Source of the DNA: Pseudomonas xantholysinigenes
GTDB lineage: Bacteria > Pseudomonadota > Gammaproteobacteria > Pseudomonadales > Pseudomonadaceae
Length of the DNA stretch: 64,000 nucleotides
Assembly: GCF_014268885.2 (NCBI RefSeq)
Contig: NZ_CP077095.1
Span: forward strand, 1,679,501 to 1,743,500
Direction: 5' to 3'
The notes beneath the pieces were generated by a model. The model ran no database searches. It saw nothing but the letters and a program-made list of their open reading frames with translations, and was not told the DNA's origin. Below are positions 1 to 8,200 of the stretch, one piece after another (within the stretch, counting starts at the first letter, position 1; the number at the start of each line of letters is the position of its first letter). A program made the translations under genes and the position numbers.

Positions 1-339
1 AAGCTGTTCGAGAGCAAGAAGCTGTCGGCCGACCAGGTGCGCCAAGTGGTGCAACTGATCCTGTGGAAGCTGGAGAGCCTGCGTCAGTGGGAAAAAGACC
101 GCATCACCGGCTGCATCCAGGCGGTTGTCGAGGCGCTGGAACTCAAGCTGCGTGACGCCATGCCGCTGATGTTCGCTGCCATCACTGGCCAGGCCAGCTC
201 GGTGTCGGTGCTCGATGCCATGGAAATCCTCGGTCCCGACCTGACTCGCTACCGCCTGCGCCAGGCCCTTGACCTGCTCGGCGGCGTGTCGAAGAAAGAA
301 AACAAGGAATGGGAAAAGCTGCTGGCGAACATCGCCTGA
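1..339 (+). CDS. gltX: Glutamate--tRNA ligase, C-terminal part (5' end outside window)
   Basis: The frame is open from base 1 to a TGA at 337-339 and encodes the last 112 residues of a class I glutamyl-tRNA synthetase, which charges tRNA-Glu with glutamate. The visible part is the helical anticodon-binding C-terminal domain. It includes the stretch [17 protein letters not shown], which matches the family motif read as RxAltG before the final helices, and the usual terminal segment [14 protein letters not shown]. The catalytic HIGH and KMSKS motifs lie upstream of the window. Its substrate tRNA-Glu is encoded three times just downstream. Identification comes from recognising the C-terminal sequence. 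Confidence 0.9.
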   Translation, partial: KLFESKKLSADQVRQVVQLILWKLESLRQWEKDRITGCIQAVVEALELKLRDAMPLMFAAITGQASSVSVLDAMEILGPDLTRYRLRQALDLLGGVSKKENKEWEKLLANIA

Positions 340-366
340 CAGCGACCTCGAAGCGATAGCTGAACC

Positions 367-440
367 TGTGGGAGCGGGTTTACCCGCGAATACGATAGTG
401 CATGCGCCACCGCATTCGCGGGTAAACCCGCTCCCACAAG
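367..440. repeat. Inverted pair of P. putida-type REP palindromes
   Basis: Two facing copies of the extragenic palindrome with core GGGAGCGGGTTTACCCGCGAA are separated by about 18 bases. They lie just after the gltX stop and could form a long hairpin that ends gltX transcription. The same core recurs near 14437, 18802, 28184, 40228, 51684 and 53245. The 35-bp REP class is well known in P. putida. Confidence 0.85.
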
Positions 441-490
441 GCCCAGTGCTCGGGTTTTTGCCGGGGCAGGGCGGTAAGTGATTGTTATCT

Positions 491-553
491 GTGAAAAAAA
501 TTTTGAATATTTTCAAAAATTCGTTTGACAGCCCTGCAATCCGATCTTAATAT
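491..553 (+). promoter_or_regulatory. Strong sigma-70 promoter of the tRNA-Ala/Glu cluster
   Basis: A consensus -35 box TTGACA lies at 525-530 and a -10 box TAATAT at 548-553, with 17 bases between them. The 30 bases upstream (491-521) are runs of A and T, as in an UP element. The -10 is followed at once by a GC-rich discriminator. This combination is typical of stable-RNA promoters under growth-rate and stringent control. The regulation is inferred from the layout. Confidence 0.8.
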
Positions 554-628
554 GCGCCCCGTCCACAGCGATGAACGAAAACGAAACGCCAGGCACCCAG
601 CCAGCGCTTCGGTTCAGAGCGACATTGT

Positions 629-704
629 GGGGCTATAGCTCAGCTGGGAGAGCGCCTGCATGGCATGCAGGAGGTCAGCGGTTCGATCCCGCTTAGCTCC
701 ACCA
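629..704 (+). tRNA. tRNA-Ala(GGC), copy 1
   Basis: This is a 76-base cloverleaf with acceptor GGGGCTA paired to TAGCTCC, D-arm AGCTCAGCTGGGAGAGC, anticodon loop ATGGCAT (anticodon GGC), T-arm GGTTCGATCC and an encoded CCA end. Copies 2 and 3 downstream are identical. Confidence 0.97.
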
Positions 705-776
705 AATTCCGACTGATAGCCAAGGCTGTCAGGCAAGGCCGGTTCCAGCATACGGGTCTTGAAGGTAAGAAGGTTC

Positions 777-852
777 GTCCCCTTCGTCTAGTGGCCTAGG
801 ACACCGCCCTTTCACGGCGGTAACAGGGGTTCGAGTCCCCTAGGGGACGCCA
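777..852 (+). tRNA. tRNA-Glu(TTC), copy 1
   Basis: This 76-base tRNA has acceptor GTCCCCT paired to AGGGGAC, anticodon loop CTTTCAC (anticodon TTC), T-loop GGTTCGAGTCC and an encoded CCA. It follows tRNA-Ala copy 1 by 72 bases and is probably co-transcribed with it. Confidence 0.97.
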
Positions 853-903
853 GTTTTGCACAAGCGATATCCTGATGTCGCTGGGCCGAGAGGCTAGAAA
901 TCC

Positions 904-979
904 GGGGCTATAGCTCAGCTGGGAGAGCGCCTGCATGGCATGCAGGAGGTCAGCGGTTCGATCCCGCTTAGCTCCACCA
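904..979 (+). tRNA. tRNA-Ala(GGC), copy 2
   Basis: Identical over its full 76 bases to copy 1, with anticodon GGC and encoded CCA. It lies 51 bases after the first tRNA-Glu. Confidence 0.97.
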
Positions 980-1021
980 ATTTTGCCGCGATTCGCGAAA
1001 GCGGGTCGGCACGAAGGTTAC

Positions 1022-1097
1022 GTCCCCTTCGTCTAGTGGCCTAGGACACCGCCCTTTCACGGCGGTAACAGGGGTTCGAGTCCCCTAGGGGACGCCA
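1022..1097 (+). tRNA. tRNA-Glu(TTC), copy 2
   Basis: Identical to tRNA-Glu copy 1, with anticodon TTC and encoded CCA. The Ala-Glu spacer is 42 bases. A terminator-like hairpin follows at 1123-1157. Confidence 0.97.
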
Positions 1098-1122
1098 CTT
1101 TTACCCGCAAGTTGCGGGGTTG

Positions 1123-1157
1123 AAAGGCTCATCACCCAATAGATGAGCTTTTTGTTT
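1123..1157 (+). terminator. Hairpin plus T-run between tRNA pairs 2 and 3
   Basis: The arms AAGGCTCATC and GATGAGCTTT enclose a short loop and are followed by TTTGTTTT. It resembles the hairpin after the third pair, which suggests that the pair and its terminator were duplicated together. It may only partly stop transcription, because a third pair follows. Confidence 0.6.
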
Positions 1158-1162
1158 TACTC

Positions 1163-1238
1163 GGGGCTATAGCTCAGCTGGGAGAGCGCCTGCATGGCAT
1201 GCAGGAGGTCAGCGGTTCGATCCCGCTTAGCTCCACCA
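1163..1238 (+). tRNA. tRNA-Ala(GGC), copy 3
   Basis: Identical to copies 1 and 2 (76 bases, anticodon GGC, encoded CCA). It starts 5 bases after the T-run of the preceding hairpin, so its 5' end must come from read-through or a start close by. Confidence 0.97.
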
Positions 1239-1280
1239 ATTCGCCGCGTTGCGTGAAAACGTAACGGCACGAAGGTTTAC

Positions 1281-1356
1281 GTCCCCTTCGTCTAGTGGCC
1301 TAGGACACCGCCCTTTCACGGCGGTAACAGGGGTTCGAGTCCCCTAGGGGACGCCA
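1281..1356 (+). tRNA. tRNA-Glu(TTC), copy 3
   Basis: Identical to the two other tRNA-Glu copies (anticodon TTC, encoded CCA). It is the last tRNA of the cluster and is followed by a clear terminator. Confidence 0.97.
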
Positions 1357-1385
1357 ATTTTTTACCCGCGTTTTGCGGGACTTAT

Positions 1386-1424
1386 AAGGCTCATTCGATT
1401 ATTGAATGGGCCTTTTGTTTTTTC
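1386..1424 (+). terminator. Rho-independent terminator of the tRNA-Ala/Glu cluster
   Basis: A stem AAGGCTCATTC / GAATGGGCCTT is followed by TTGTTTTTT. It lies 30 bases after the last tRNA-Glu. Confidence 0.8.
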
Positions 1425-1480
1425 CGTCCTCTGAAAATTGCTCCGCCAATCCATGGTCGGAAAATTCTGCTTGCCAATAA

Positions 1481-1514
1481 ATATTATGGGCATAATATGT
1501 TGATCATAATATTT
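1481..1514 (+). promoter_or_regulatory. Probable operator with three half-sites ahead of the TetR gene
   Basis: ATATTATGGGCATAATAT (1481-1498) is a perfect palindrome. A third half-site, CATAATATTT, follows at 1505-1514, so the outer two half-sites also form an inverted repeat. The block ends 10 bases before the regulator's ATG, where a self-repressing TetR protein would bind. The role is inferred from position and symmetry. Confidence 0.65.
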
Positions 1515-1524
1515 GAGGTGAGCC

Positions 1525-2064
1525 ATGAGCGACAAGAAGAGCCGAACCCGCGAACGCATTCTCGAGGCTGCCCGCAGTGCGTTGATCCAACAGGGGCCCG
1601 CCGAGCCGAGCGTCAGCCAGGTGATGGGCGCCGCCGGGTTGACGGTGGGGGGCTTCTACGCCCACTTCCAGAGCAAGGACGAGCTGATGCTCGAGGCGTT
1701 CGCACAGCTGCTCGGCGACCGTCGGGCCTTGCTCGCCCAACTCGACCCAAATCTGGACGGTGCCGAACGGCGGGCACTGGCTGCGGCTTTCTACCTGTCG
1801 CGCAAGCACCGTGATGCCGAAGTGCAGGCCTGCCCCATCCCCAGTGCGCTGGGCGAGATGCAGCGCTTGCCGGACGCTTTCCGTGACGTGCTGGCCGAGC
1901 ACATCGAGCTGATGACCGCGCAAATGGTCGACCGTCCGGAAGACATCGACAAGGCGCTCGCCGACCTTGCCCTGATGATCGGCGGCTTGGCGGTGGCCCG
2001 TGCCCTGGGTGCCGGCGAGTTGTCCGACCGAATCTTGCGCGCCGCCAAATCGGCGGTGATCTGA
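1525..2064 (+). CDS. TetR/AcrR-family transcriptional regulator
   Basis: A 179-residue regulator. Residues 8-55 form the TetR helix-turn-helix (RERILEAARSALIQQG, then VSQVMGAAGLTVGGFYAHFQSKDELM). The rest is a helical ligand-binding and dimer domain with little sequence signature. The ATG follows TGAGGTGAGCC, a good ribosome site. The palindromic half-sites just upstream suggest autorepression. The next gene, an alpha/beta hydrolase, starts 23 bases after the stop on the same strand and may be co-transcribed as a target. The ligand cannot be told from sequence. Confidence 0.85.
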   Translation: MSDKKSRTRERILEAARSALIQQGPAEPSVSQVMGAAGLTVGGFYAHFQSKDELMLEAFAQLLGDRRALLAQLDPNLDGAERRALAAAFYLSRKHRDAEVQACPIPSALGEMQRLPDAFRDVLAEHIELMTAQMVDRPEDIDKALADLALMIGGLAVARALGAGELSDRILRAAKSAVI

Positions 2065-2087
2065 ACCCCTGACCCTGGAGCAAGGCG

Positions 2088-2921
2088 ATGACGACCCTGA
2101 GCTGGATTCGCGGTGTCAACGGCACCCTTGGCCATCTGGCCCCCGAACATGTCGCCGGCAAGATGCGCCGGGCATTCATGAGCCCGCGTACCCTGCCGCC
2201 CAAATCATGGGAGCTGCCACTGCTGGCCAGGGCCGAGCGTATTACCTTGCGCTTCGGTCTGTCGGCGTTGCGCTGGGGGCAGGGCCCGACGGTGTTGTTG
2301 ATGCACGGCTGGGAAGGGCGGCCAACGCAGTTTGCTGCCTTGATCGAAACCCTGGTCGACAGCGGTTACACCGTGGTGTCGCTGGACGGCCCGGCCCATG
2401 GCCGCTCGCCGGGTGAAAAAGCGAATGTGGTGCTGTTTGCCCGTGCGTTGCTGGAAGCTGCCGCCGAGCTGCCGCCGTTGCGTGCCGTGATCGGCCATTC
2501 CATGGGCGGTGCCAGCGTGTTGCTGGCCCTGCAGTGGGGGCTGCGCACCGATGCCGCGGTCAGCATCGCCGCGCCGGCGCAACTGCTTGAGGTGTTGCGT
2601 GGGTTCGCCCGGCGGCTTGGCCTGCCGGCGCGCGCCAGGGCGGCGTTCATTCGCCAGGTGGAACGGGACGTCGGCGTCCAGATCAGCCGTCTCGATGTCA
2701 ATGGCTATCAACTGGACATCCCCGGATTGGTGGTGCATGCCGAGGACGACGGGCGGGTCGCTGCCAGCGAGGCACCATTGATCCACAAGGCCTGGTTCGA
2801 CAGCCGCCTGTTGCTGCTCGAACAGGGTGGCCATTCCCGGTTGCTGGCCGATCCGCGCCTGGGCCAGGCGGTGCTGGAACTGTTGGCGCGCACCACCCAG
2901 AGGGCGCGGCAAAGCGCCTGA
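2088..2921 (+). CDS. Alpha/beta-hydrolase fold protein
   Basis: A 277-residue alpha/beta hydrolase. The oxyanion-hole region LLMHGWEGRPTQF lies near residue 70, the nucleophile elbow GHSMGG puts the catalytic Ser at about residue 138, an acid is plausible in VVHAEDDGRV, and the final His is in QGGHSRLL. There is no signal peptide, so it is probably cytoplasmic. It follows the TetR gene closely, which suggests regulated expression with it. The substrate is unknown; esterase, lipase-like and C-C hydrolase activities are all possible for this fold. Confidence 0.8.
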   Translation: MTTLSWIRGVNGTLGHLAPEHVAGKMRRAFMSPRTLPPKSWELPLLARAERITLRFGLSALRWGQGPTVLLMHGWEGRPTQFAALIETLVDSGYTVVSLDGPAHGRSPGEKANVVLFARALLEAAAELPPLRAVIGHSMGGASVLLALQWGLRTDAAVSIAAPAQLLEVLRGFARRLGLPARARAAFIRQVERDVGVQISRLDVNGYQLDIPGLVVHAEDDGRVAASEAPLIHKAWFDSRLLLLEQGGHSRLLADPRLGQAVLELLARTTQRARQSA

Positions 2922-2966
2922 GCATCCGTTACACTCTGCCCGTTCATTGCAATCGTGGGAGCGGGC

Positions 2967-3401
2967 ATGAGTTGGGATCTGGCAGCACCATTCATCATCG
3001 ACCTTCGCGTCGGCAACGAAGACATCGACGGCCTTGGCCATGCCAACAACGCCGTCTACGTCACCTGGCTGGAGCGCTGTGCCTGGCGTCACTCCCAGCG
3101 CCTGGGCCTGGACCTGGCCGAGTACCGGCGGTTGGATCGCGCCATGGCAGTGGTTCGCCATGAAATCGATTACCTCGCCGCCGCCTACGAGGACGACGAG
3201 CTGCAACTGGCTACCTGGATCATCGACTGGGACCAACGCCTGCGCATGACCCGGCGCTTCCAGCTCAAGCGTCCGAGCGATGGCGTGACCCTGCTGCGCG
3301 CGCAGACCACCTTCGCCTGCATCGAGCTGTCCAGCGGCAAACCCCGGCGCATGCCGACGGAGTTCCTTGACGGTTATGGCCCGGCGCTGATCGGCAGCTG
3401 A
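2967..3401 (+). CDS. Acyl-CoA thioesterase, 4HBT hotdog family
   Basis: A 144-residue hotdog-fold protein of the 4-hydroxybenzoyl-CoA thioesterase type. The N-terminal motif [18 protein letters not shown] carries the Asp and Asn-rich stretch typical of the YbgC-like active site. Such enzymes hydrolyse acyl-CoA thioesters. I chose the ATG at 2967 because a GGGAG sits 6 bases before it; an in-frame GTG at 2955 would add four residues, but that GTG precedes the GGGAG. It lies 45 bases after the hydrolase gene on the same strand. The substrate chain length is unknown. Confidence 0.8.
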   Translation: MSWDLAAPFIIDLRVGNEDIDGLGHANNAVYVTWLERCAWRHSQRLGLDLAEYRRLDRAMAVVRHEIDYLAAAYEDDELQLATWIIDWDQRLRMTRRFQLKRPSDGVTLLRAQTTFACIELSSGKPRRMPTEFLDGYGPALIGS

Positions 3402-3453
3402 TCAGCGTTGGATTTTTGCTAGACTGCCGCCTTTTTCGTGGCGAGACCCTGAC

Positions 3454-4425
3454 ATGCAAATTGCCCTGGCCCCTATGGAGGGGCTGGTCGACAACATCCT
3501 GCGCGACGTCCTGACCCGGGTGGGTGGCATCGATTGGTGCGTCACCGAGTTCATTCGTGTCTGCGATCGCCTGCTGCCGGCATCCTCGTTCGACAAGCTG
3601 GCCCCGGAGTTGCGCCAGGGCGCGCGAACGGCGGCGGGCGTGCCGATGCGCGTGCAATTGCTCGGCTCCGACCCGGTATGCCTGGCGGAAAACGCGGCGC
3701 TGGCCTGCGAGTTGGGGGCGCCGGTGATCGACTTGAACTTCGGCTGCCCGGCCAAGACCGTCAACAAGTCGCGGGGCGGGGCGGTGCTGCTCAAGGAGCC
3801 TGAGCTGCTGCATGCGATCGTGCGCGAGGTGCGCCGCGCAGTGCCGGCGCATATTCCGGTCACCGCGAAGATGCGTCTGGGCTACGACAGCCCCGACGGC
3901 GCGCTGGACTGCGCCCGGGCCCTGGCTGAAGGTGGTTCGGCGCACCTGGTGGTGCACGCGCGGACCAAGGTCGAGGGCTACAAGCCGCCGGCCCACTGGG
4001 AGTGGGTGGCGCGGGTCCAGGATGTGGTCAAGGTGCCGGTGTTCGCCAATGGCGAGATCTGGACCGTCGACGACTGGCGGCGTTGCCGCGAAGTCAGCGG
4101 CGCCGAGGACATCATGCTCGGTCGCGGCCTGGTGTCGCGACCGGACCTGGCCTTGCAGATCGCGGCGGCGCGCGATGGCGTGGACTACCAGCCGTTGAGC
4201 TGGGATGAGTTGCTGCCCTTGCTGCGCGAGTTCTGGCGCCAGGCCCAGGCCAAGCTGTCGCCGCGCTATGCGCCGGGGCGGATGAAGCAGTGGTTGGCGA
4301 TGCTGACCCGGGGCTACCCGGAGGCGGTGGTGTTGTTTGCCGAGTTGCGCCGGGAGAATGATTGCCAGCGGATCAGTGGGTTGCTGGGTTACGAGCCGCA
4401 GGTGCTCGAGGAACGGGTGGCCTGA
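3454..4425 (+). CDS. dusC: tRNA-dihydrouridine(16) synthase
   Basis: A 323-residue FMN enzyme that reduces uridine in tRNA to dihydrouridine with NADPH. The N-terminus [16 protein letters not shown] is the Dus family start. [18 protein letters not shown] contains the catalytic Cys at about residue 98, and the TIM barrel runs to about residue 240, with FANGEIW and MLGRGLV in the FMN-phosphate region. A helical tRNA-binding domain follows. The MEG motif and the length fit DusC better than DusA or DusB. It starts 52 bases after the thioesterase and appears independent of it. Confidence 0.92.
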   Translation: MQIALAPMEGLVDNILRDVLTRVGGIDWCVTEFIRVCDRLLPASSFDKLAPELRQGARTAAGVPMRVQLLGSDPVCLAENAALACELGAPVIDLNFGCPAKTVNKSRGGAVLLKEPELLHAIVREVRRAVPAHIPVTAKMRLGYDSPDGALDCARALAEGGSAHLVVHARTKVEGYKPPAHWEWVARVQDVVKVPVFANGEIWTVDDWRRCREVSGAEDIMLGRGLVSRPDLALQIAAARDGVDYQPLSWDELLPLLREFWRQAQAKLSPRYAPGRMKQWLAMLTRGYPEAVVLFAELRRENDCQRISGLLGYEPQVLEERVA

Positions 4426-4474
4426 GTCAGGCCTGTGGCGATTTCAGCGGCTGGCAAATTTTTTCAGGGCCGCC

Positions 4475-4500
4475 CTTGAAAGCCGTTTGCCCGGACATAT
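4475..4500 (+). promoter_or_regulatory. Sigma-32 (heat-shock) type promoter of ibpA
   Basis: CTTGAAA at 4475-4481 matches the sigma-32 -35 box exactly. About 13 bases later CCGGACATAT resembles the -10 box CCCCATNT. It precedes the small heat-shock protein gene, which supports the assignment. Confidence 0.7.
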
Positions 4501-4507
4501 CTCTTGA

Positions 4508-4572
4508 GTACGCGATGCCGAAGTCGGGTCGCGTAATGACTTTACTTGCTGAATCTCAGGAGTTCATGACCA
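4508..4572 (+). promoter_or_regulatory. ROSE-like RNA thermometer in the ibpA leader
   Basis: The leader can form a stable first hairpin with arms TACGCGA and TCGCGTA (4508-4534). A second, weak hairpin can form in which TTGCT (4546-4550) faces the ribosome site AGGAG (4558-4562). The short U(U/C)GCU element opposite the Shine-Dalgarno sequence is the hallmark of ROSE thermometers, which are known to control ibpA in Pseudomonas. Melting at high temperature would expose the ribosome site. Confidence 0.75.
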
Positions 4573-5015
4573 TGACCACCGCTTTCTCTCTCGCCCCACT
4601 TTTCCGCAACTCTGTAGGTTTCGACCGTTTCAACGACCTGTTCGAAGCTGCGGCGCGCAATGAGGCCGGTAGCAGCTACCCGCCCTACAACGTCGAAAAG
4701 CATGGCGATGATCAATACCGCATCGTGGTTGCCGCAGCAGGCTTCCAGGAACAGGACCTTGACCTGCAGGTTGAAAAAGGCGTCCTGACCGTCATCGGCG
4801 GCAAGCGCGACAACAGCAGCGAAGGCGTTACCTTCCTGCACCAGGGCATTGCCCAGCGCGCCTTCAAGCTGTCGTTCCGCCTGGCCGACCATATCGAGGT
4901 CAAGGGCGCGGGCCTGGCCAACGGCCTGCTCAGCATCGAGTTGCTGCGCGTGGTGCCGGAAGAGGCCAAGGCCAAGCGCATCCCGATCAATGGCGAAAAG
5001 CCAGCGCTGAACTAA
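4566..5015 (+). CDS. ibpA: Small heat-shock protein, Hsp20 family
   Basis: A 149-residue alpha-crystallin-type chaperone that binds unfolding proteins and hands them to DnaK/ClpB. The N-terminal arm FSLAPLFRNSVGFDRFNDLFE is characteristic of IbpA. The crystallin domain spans about residues 38-130, from YPPYNVEKHGDDQYRIVVAAAGF to the NGLLSIEL strand that carries the conserved G-x-L. The C-terminal tail has the anchor-type motif KRIPI. The ATG at 4566 is close to the AGGAG; a second ATG at 4572 has better spacing and may be the true start. Control is by the sigma-32-like promoter and the RNA thermometer upstream. Confidence 0.92.
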   Translation: MTMTTAFSLAPLFRNSVGFDRFNDLFEAAARNEAGSSYPPYNVEKHGDDQYRIVVAAAGFQEQDLDLQVEKGVLTVIGGKRDNSSEGVTFLHQGIAQRAFKLSFRLADHIEVKGAGLANGLLSIELLRVVPEEAKAKRIPINGEKPALN

Positions 5016-5029
5016 GTTCGGCGGAATGA

Positions 5030-5064
5030 AAGAAAGGGCACCTGCGGGTGCCCTTTCTGTTTTA
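5030..5064 (+). terminator. Rho-independent terminator after ibpA
   Basis: A long perfect stem GAAAGGGCACC / GGGTGCCCTTTC with a 3-base loop is followed by TGTTTTAT. It begins 15 bases after the ibpA stop. Confidence 0.85.
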
Positions 5065-5071
5065 TGCAGAC

Positions 5072-5192
5072 CCTGTAAGCGGCCTTGTGTCGCGAAAGGG
5101 CTGCGTAGTAGCCCCGGCGATTGTTGCTTTAACGCCGAAGCCCTGGGGCTGCTGCGCAGCCCTTTCGCGACACAAGGCCGCTCCTACAGGGG
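5072..5192. repeat. Inverted pair of a second REP class (GCGGCCTTGTGTCGCGAAAGGG)
   Basis: Facing arms at about 5077-5117 and 5149-5189 share GCGGCCTTGTGTCGCGAAAG with GTAGGAGCGG-type edges. The same unit occurs singly at 23836-23860 and as another inverted pair at 48006-48115. It lies between convergent ibpA and the GGDEF-EAL gene. Confidence 0.8.
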
Positions 5193-5201
5193 ATCGCTTA
5201 A

Positions 5202-8200
5202 TCAGTAATCCGCCGGTGCCTCCAGCAGCATCTGGCGGAACTCCGGCAACGGCAGCGGCCGGCTGTGCAGGTAGCCCTGGTACAGGTGGCAACCCAGTCG
5301 CTCGAGGAATTCCAACTGCTCGCTCAGCTCCACGCCCTCGGCAATCACCGCCAGCTCCAGGCTGCGGGCCATGGCGACGATGGCGCGGACGATCTCGGCG
5401 TCGTTGGGGTCGACCGGAGCGTCACGCACGAAGGTCTGGTCGATCTTCAGCGCATCCACCGGCAGGCGCTTGAGGTAGGTCAGCGACGAATAGCCGGTGC
5501 CGAAATCGTCCATGGCGAAGCTCACGCCGTAGCGCTTGAGTTCGCGCATCTTGCTGATGGTGTCTTCCAGGTTCTGGATGACGATGCCTTCGGTGATCTC
5601 CAGCTTGAGCATGTGCCGCGGCAGGCGGTAGTCGTCCAGGCTGCGCAGCACCCGCTCGACGAAGTCGTTCTGGCGGAACTGGCGCGGGCTGATGTTGACG
5701 CACAGGCTGAAACCTTCGGCGTCGATCAAGCCGTCGGCGAGCATGCGTGCGCAGGCGTCACAGGCTTCGTCGAGGATCCAGCTGCCCACTTCCAGGATCA
5801 GGCCACTTTCCTCGAGCACCTGGATGAACTGCGCCGGTGGCTGCTGGCCCAGTTGTGGATGGTGCCAGCGCAGCAGCACCTCGGCACCGACTATGCGGTT
5901 GTCGCGGGCATCGACCTGGGGCTGGAAGTGCAGGGCCAGTTCGCCCCGGGCCAGGGCCAGGCGCAGGTCGTTTTCCATGCGCAGGCGCTCGCTGGCGGCT
6001 TTTTGCATGGTGGTGTGGAACAACTGGGTGGTGTTGCGCCCGGAGTCCTTGGCCCGGTACAGGGCGATATCGGCGCGCTTGAGCAGGTCGGCGGGCGTGG
6101 CGCCGTGGTCGGGGATCAGCGCCACGCCGATGCTGGGTGTCACCTGCAGGCGCTGGCCGTCCAGCGACATGGGCTCGGCCAGTAGTTCGCGCAGGGTGTC
6201 GGCCAGTTCGCGGACCTTGGCTTCCACTTGCTCGCGGCTGCCCTCCAGGCCGCTGAGCAGCACCACGAATTCGTCTCCGCCCAGGCGCGCCACGGTGTCT
6301 TCCAGGCGCACGCTGGCCTCCAGGCGGGCGGTGATGATCTTCAGCACCGTGTCGCCCACCGGATGCCCCAGCGAATCATTGATGTGCTTGAAGTGGTCGA
6401 GGTCGAGGAACAGCAGCGCGCCACGCAGGTTATGGCGCTTGAGCAGGGCGATCTGCTGGCTCAGGCGGTCCATTAGCAGGGCGCGGTTGGGCAGGTTGGT
6501 CAGCGGGTCGTGGTAGGCCAGGTGGCGGATCTGCGCCTGGGCGTTCTTCAGCAGGCTGACATCGCGGGCGGTGAGCAGCAGGCAGTCGGTCTCGTTGAGG
6601 CTGATCGGCTCCACCGAGACTTCCACGGTGAGGATGTCGCCGCGCTTGTTGCGCCCGAGCATTTCCCGGTGGTGCACCCGACCGTGTTCGCGCAGTTCGT
6701 TTAGCAGTGCGCCGCGCTGCTTCTCGTCGGCCCAGATGCCAATCTCGTACACCGTGCGCCCGACGACGTCGGCGGCGCTGTAGCCGGTCAGCCGGCTGAA
6801 GCCATCGTTGACCTCCAGGTAGCGGCCGCTCTGGCGTTCGGTGATGGTGATGGCGTCGGGGCTGGAGTGGAAGGCCTTGGCGAATTTTTCCTCGCTGGCC
6901 TTGAGCGCGGCCTCGGCGCGTTGTTGCTGGGTAATGTCGCGCAGGGTGGTGACGCTGCAGGCCTGGCCGTCGACGCTGATCAGGCGGCTGGAGATCACGC
7001 AGGTCAGGGGTGTGCCGTTGCGGTGGTTGACTCCCACCGCCACGTTGCTCAGGGCCTGGTCGCGGATTACTCGCTCGATGCGCTGGGCGCGTTCGGCCGA
7101 CTCGGCCCACAGGCCCAGCTCCGCGGCGGTGTGGCCGAGCACCTGTTCGGCGCTCCAGCCGAATGTATGGCTGAACGCCGGGTTGATCTCGATGAACTGG
7201 CCGCTGTCCTGGCGGGTCACGCAGATCGGGTCGGGGCTGACCTGGAACAGGCTGGCGAACTTTTCTTCCGAGGCGGTCAGGCGCTGCTCACGTTCGACCT
7301 GGTCGGTGATGTCGAGCAGGGTGCCGGCCATGCGCAGCGGGTTGCCCTGGTCGTCTCGGTACAGGCGCGCGCGGCTTTCGATATAGCGCGAGGCGCCGTT
7401 GTCCAGTTGCACCCGGTAAGTGATCTGGTAATTGCCCGCCGGTCCTTCGCGCAGGCTGCGGTAGGCCTGGCGCATGACACTGCGCTCATGCTCGGGCACG
7501 CCTTCGAAGAAGGCCTCGAACGATTCGTGGAAGGGCACCGGGTCCAGGCCGTGCAGTTGTGCGGCGCGGGCCGAGCCGTAGAGCATGCCGCTGGGGATGT
7601 GCCAGTCCCAGGTGCCCAGCTGGGCCGAATCCAGGGCCAGGTCGAGGCGTTCCTGGCTGTCCTTGAGCGCCTGCTCGGCGCGCTTGCGCTCGGTGGTGTC
7701 GACGAAGGTGCTGATCAGGTAGGTGATCCCCTCCATCTCGATGCCCTGGGTGCAGAGGATGCCGTCGTGGATCTTGCCGCTGGTGGCGCGGAACTGCACC
7801 TCCAGGGTCAGCGGGCCGCTGCCGGCGCGGGTGGCGTCCATGACCAGGTGGCGTTGTTCGGGATTGACCCACAGGCCCAGCTCCAGGCTGGTCTTGCCGA
7901 CCACCTGGGCGCCTGGCCAGCCGAACATGTGCTCGAAGTGCTGGTTGACCTCGATGATCAGCCCATCGTGGCGGCGGGTCAGGAGGATGGCGTTGGGGCT
8001 GAGGTGGAACAGTGTGGCGAAGCGCTTCTCGGAGTTGATCAGCGCGGTTTCCCGCTCGCGTTGGCGGGTGATTTCGCGGATCACCCCGATCATCTGCGCC
8101 CGGCCATGGGCATCATGGGTCAGGCTGCCGTTGATTTCCAGCCAGTGCATGCTGCCGTCGGGCCACTGGATACGATGGCGCATGGCCTGTTCGATCGGTT

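Noticed and set aside
4362..4565. Extension of ibpA upstream to 4362
   Set aside because: It would overlap dusC and run through the sigma-32-like promoter and thermometer.
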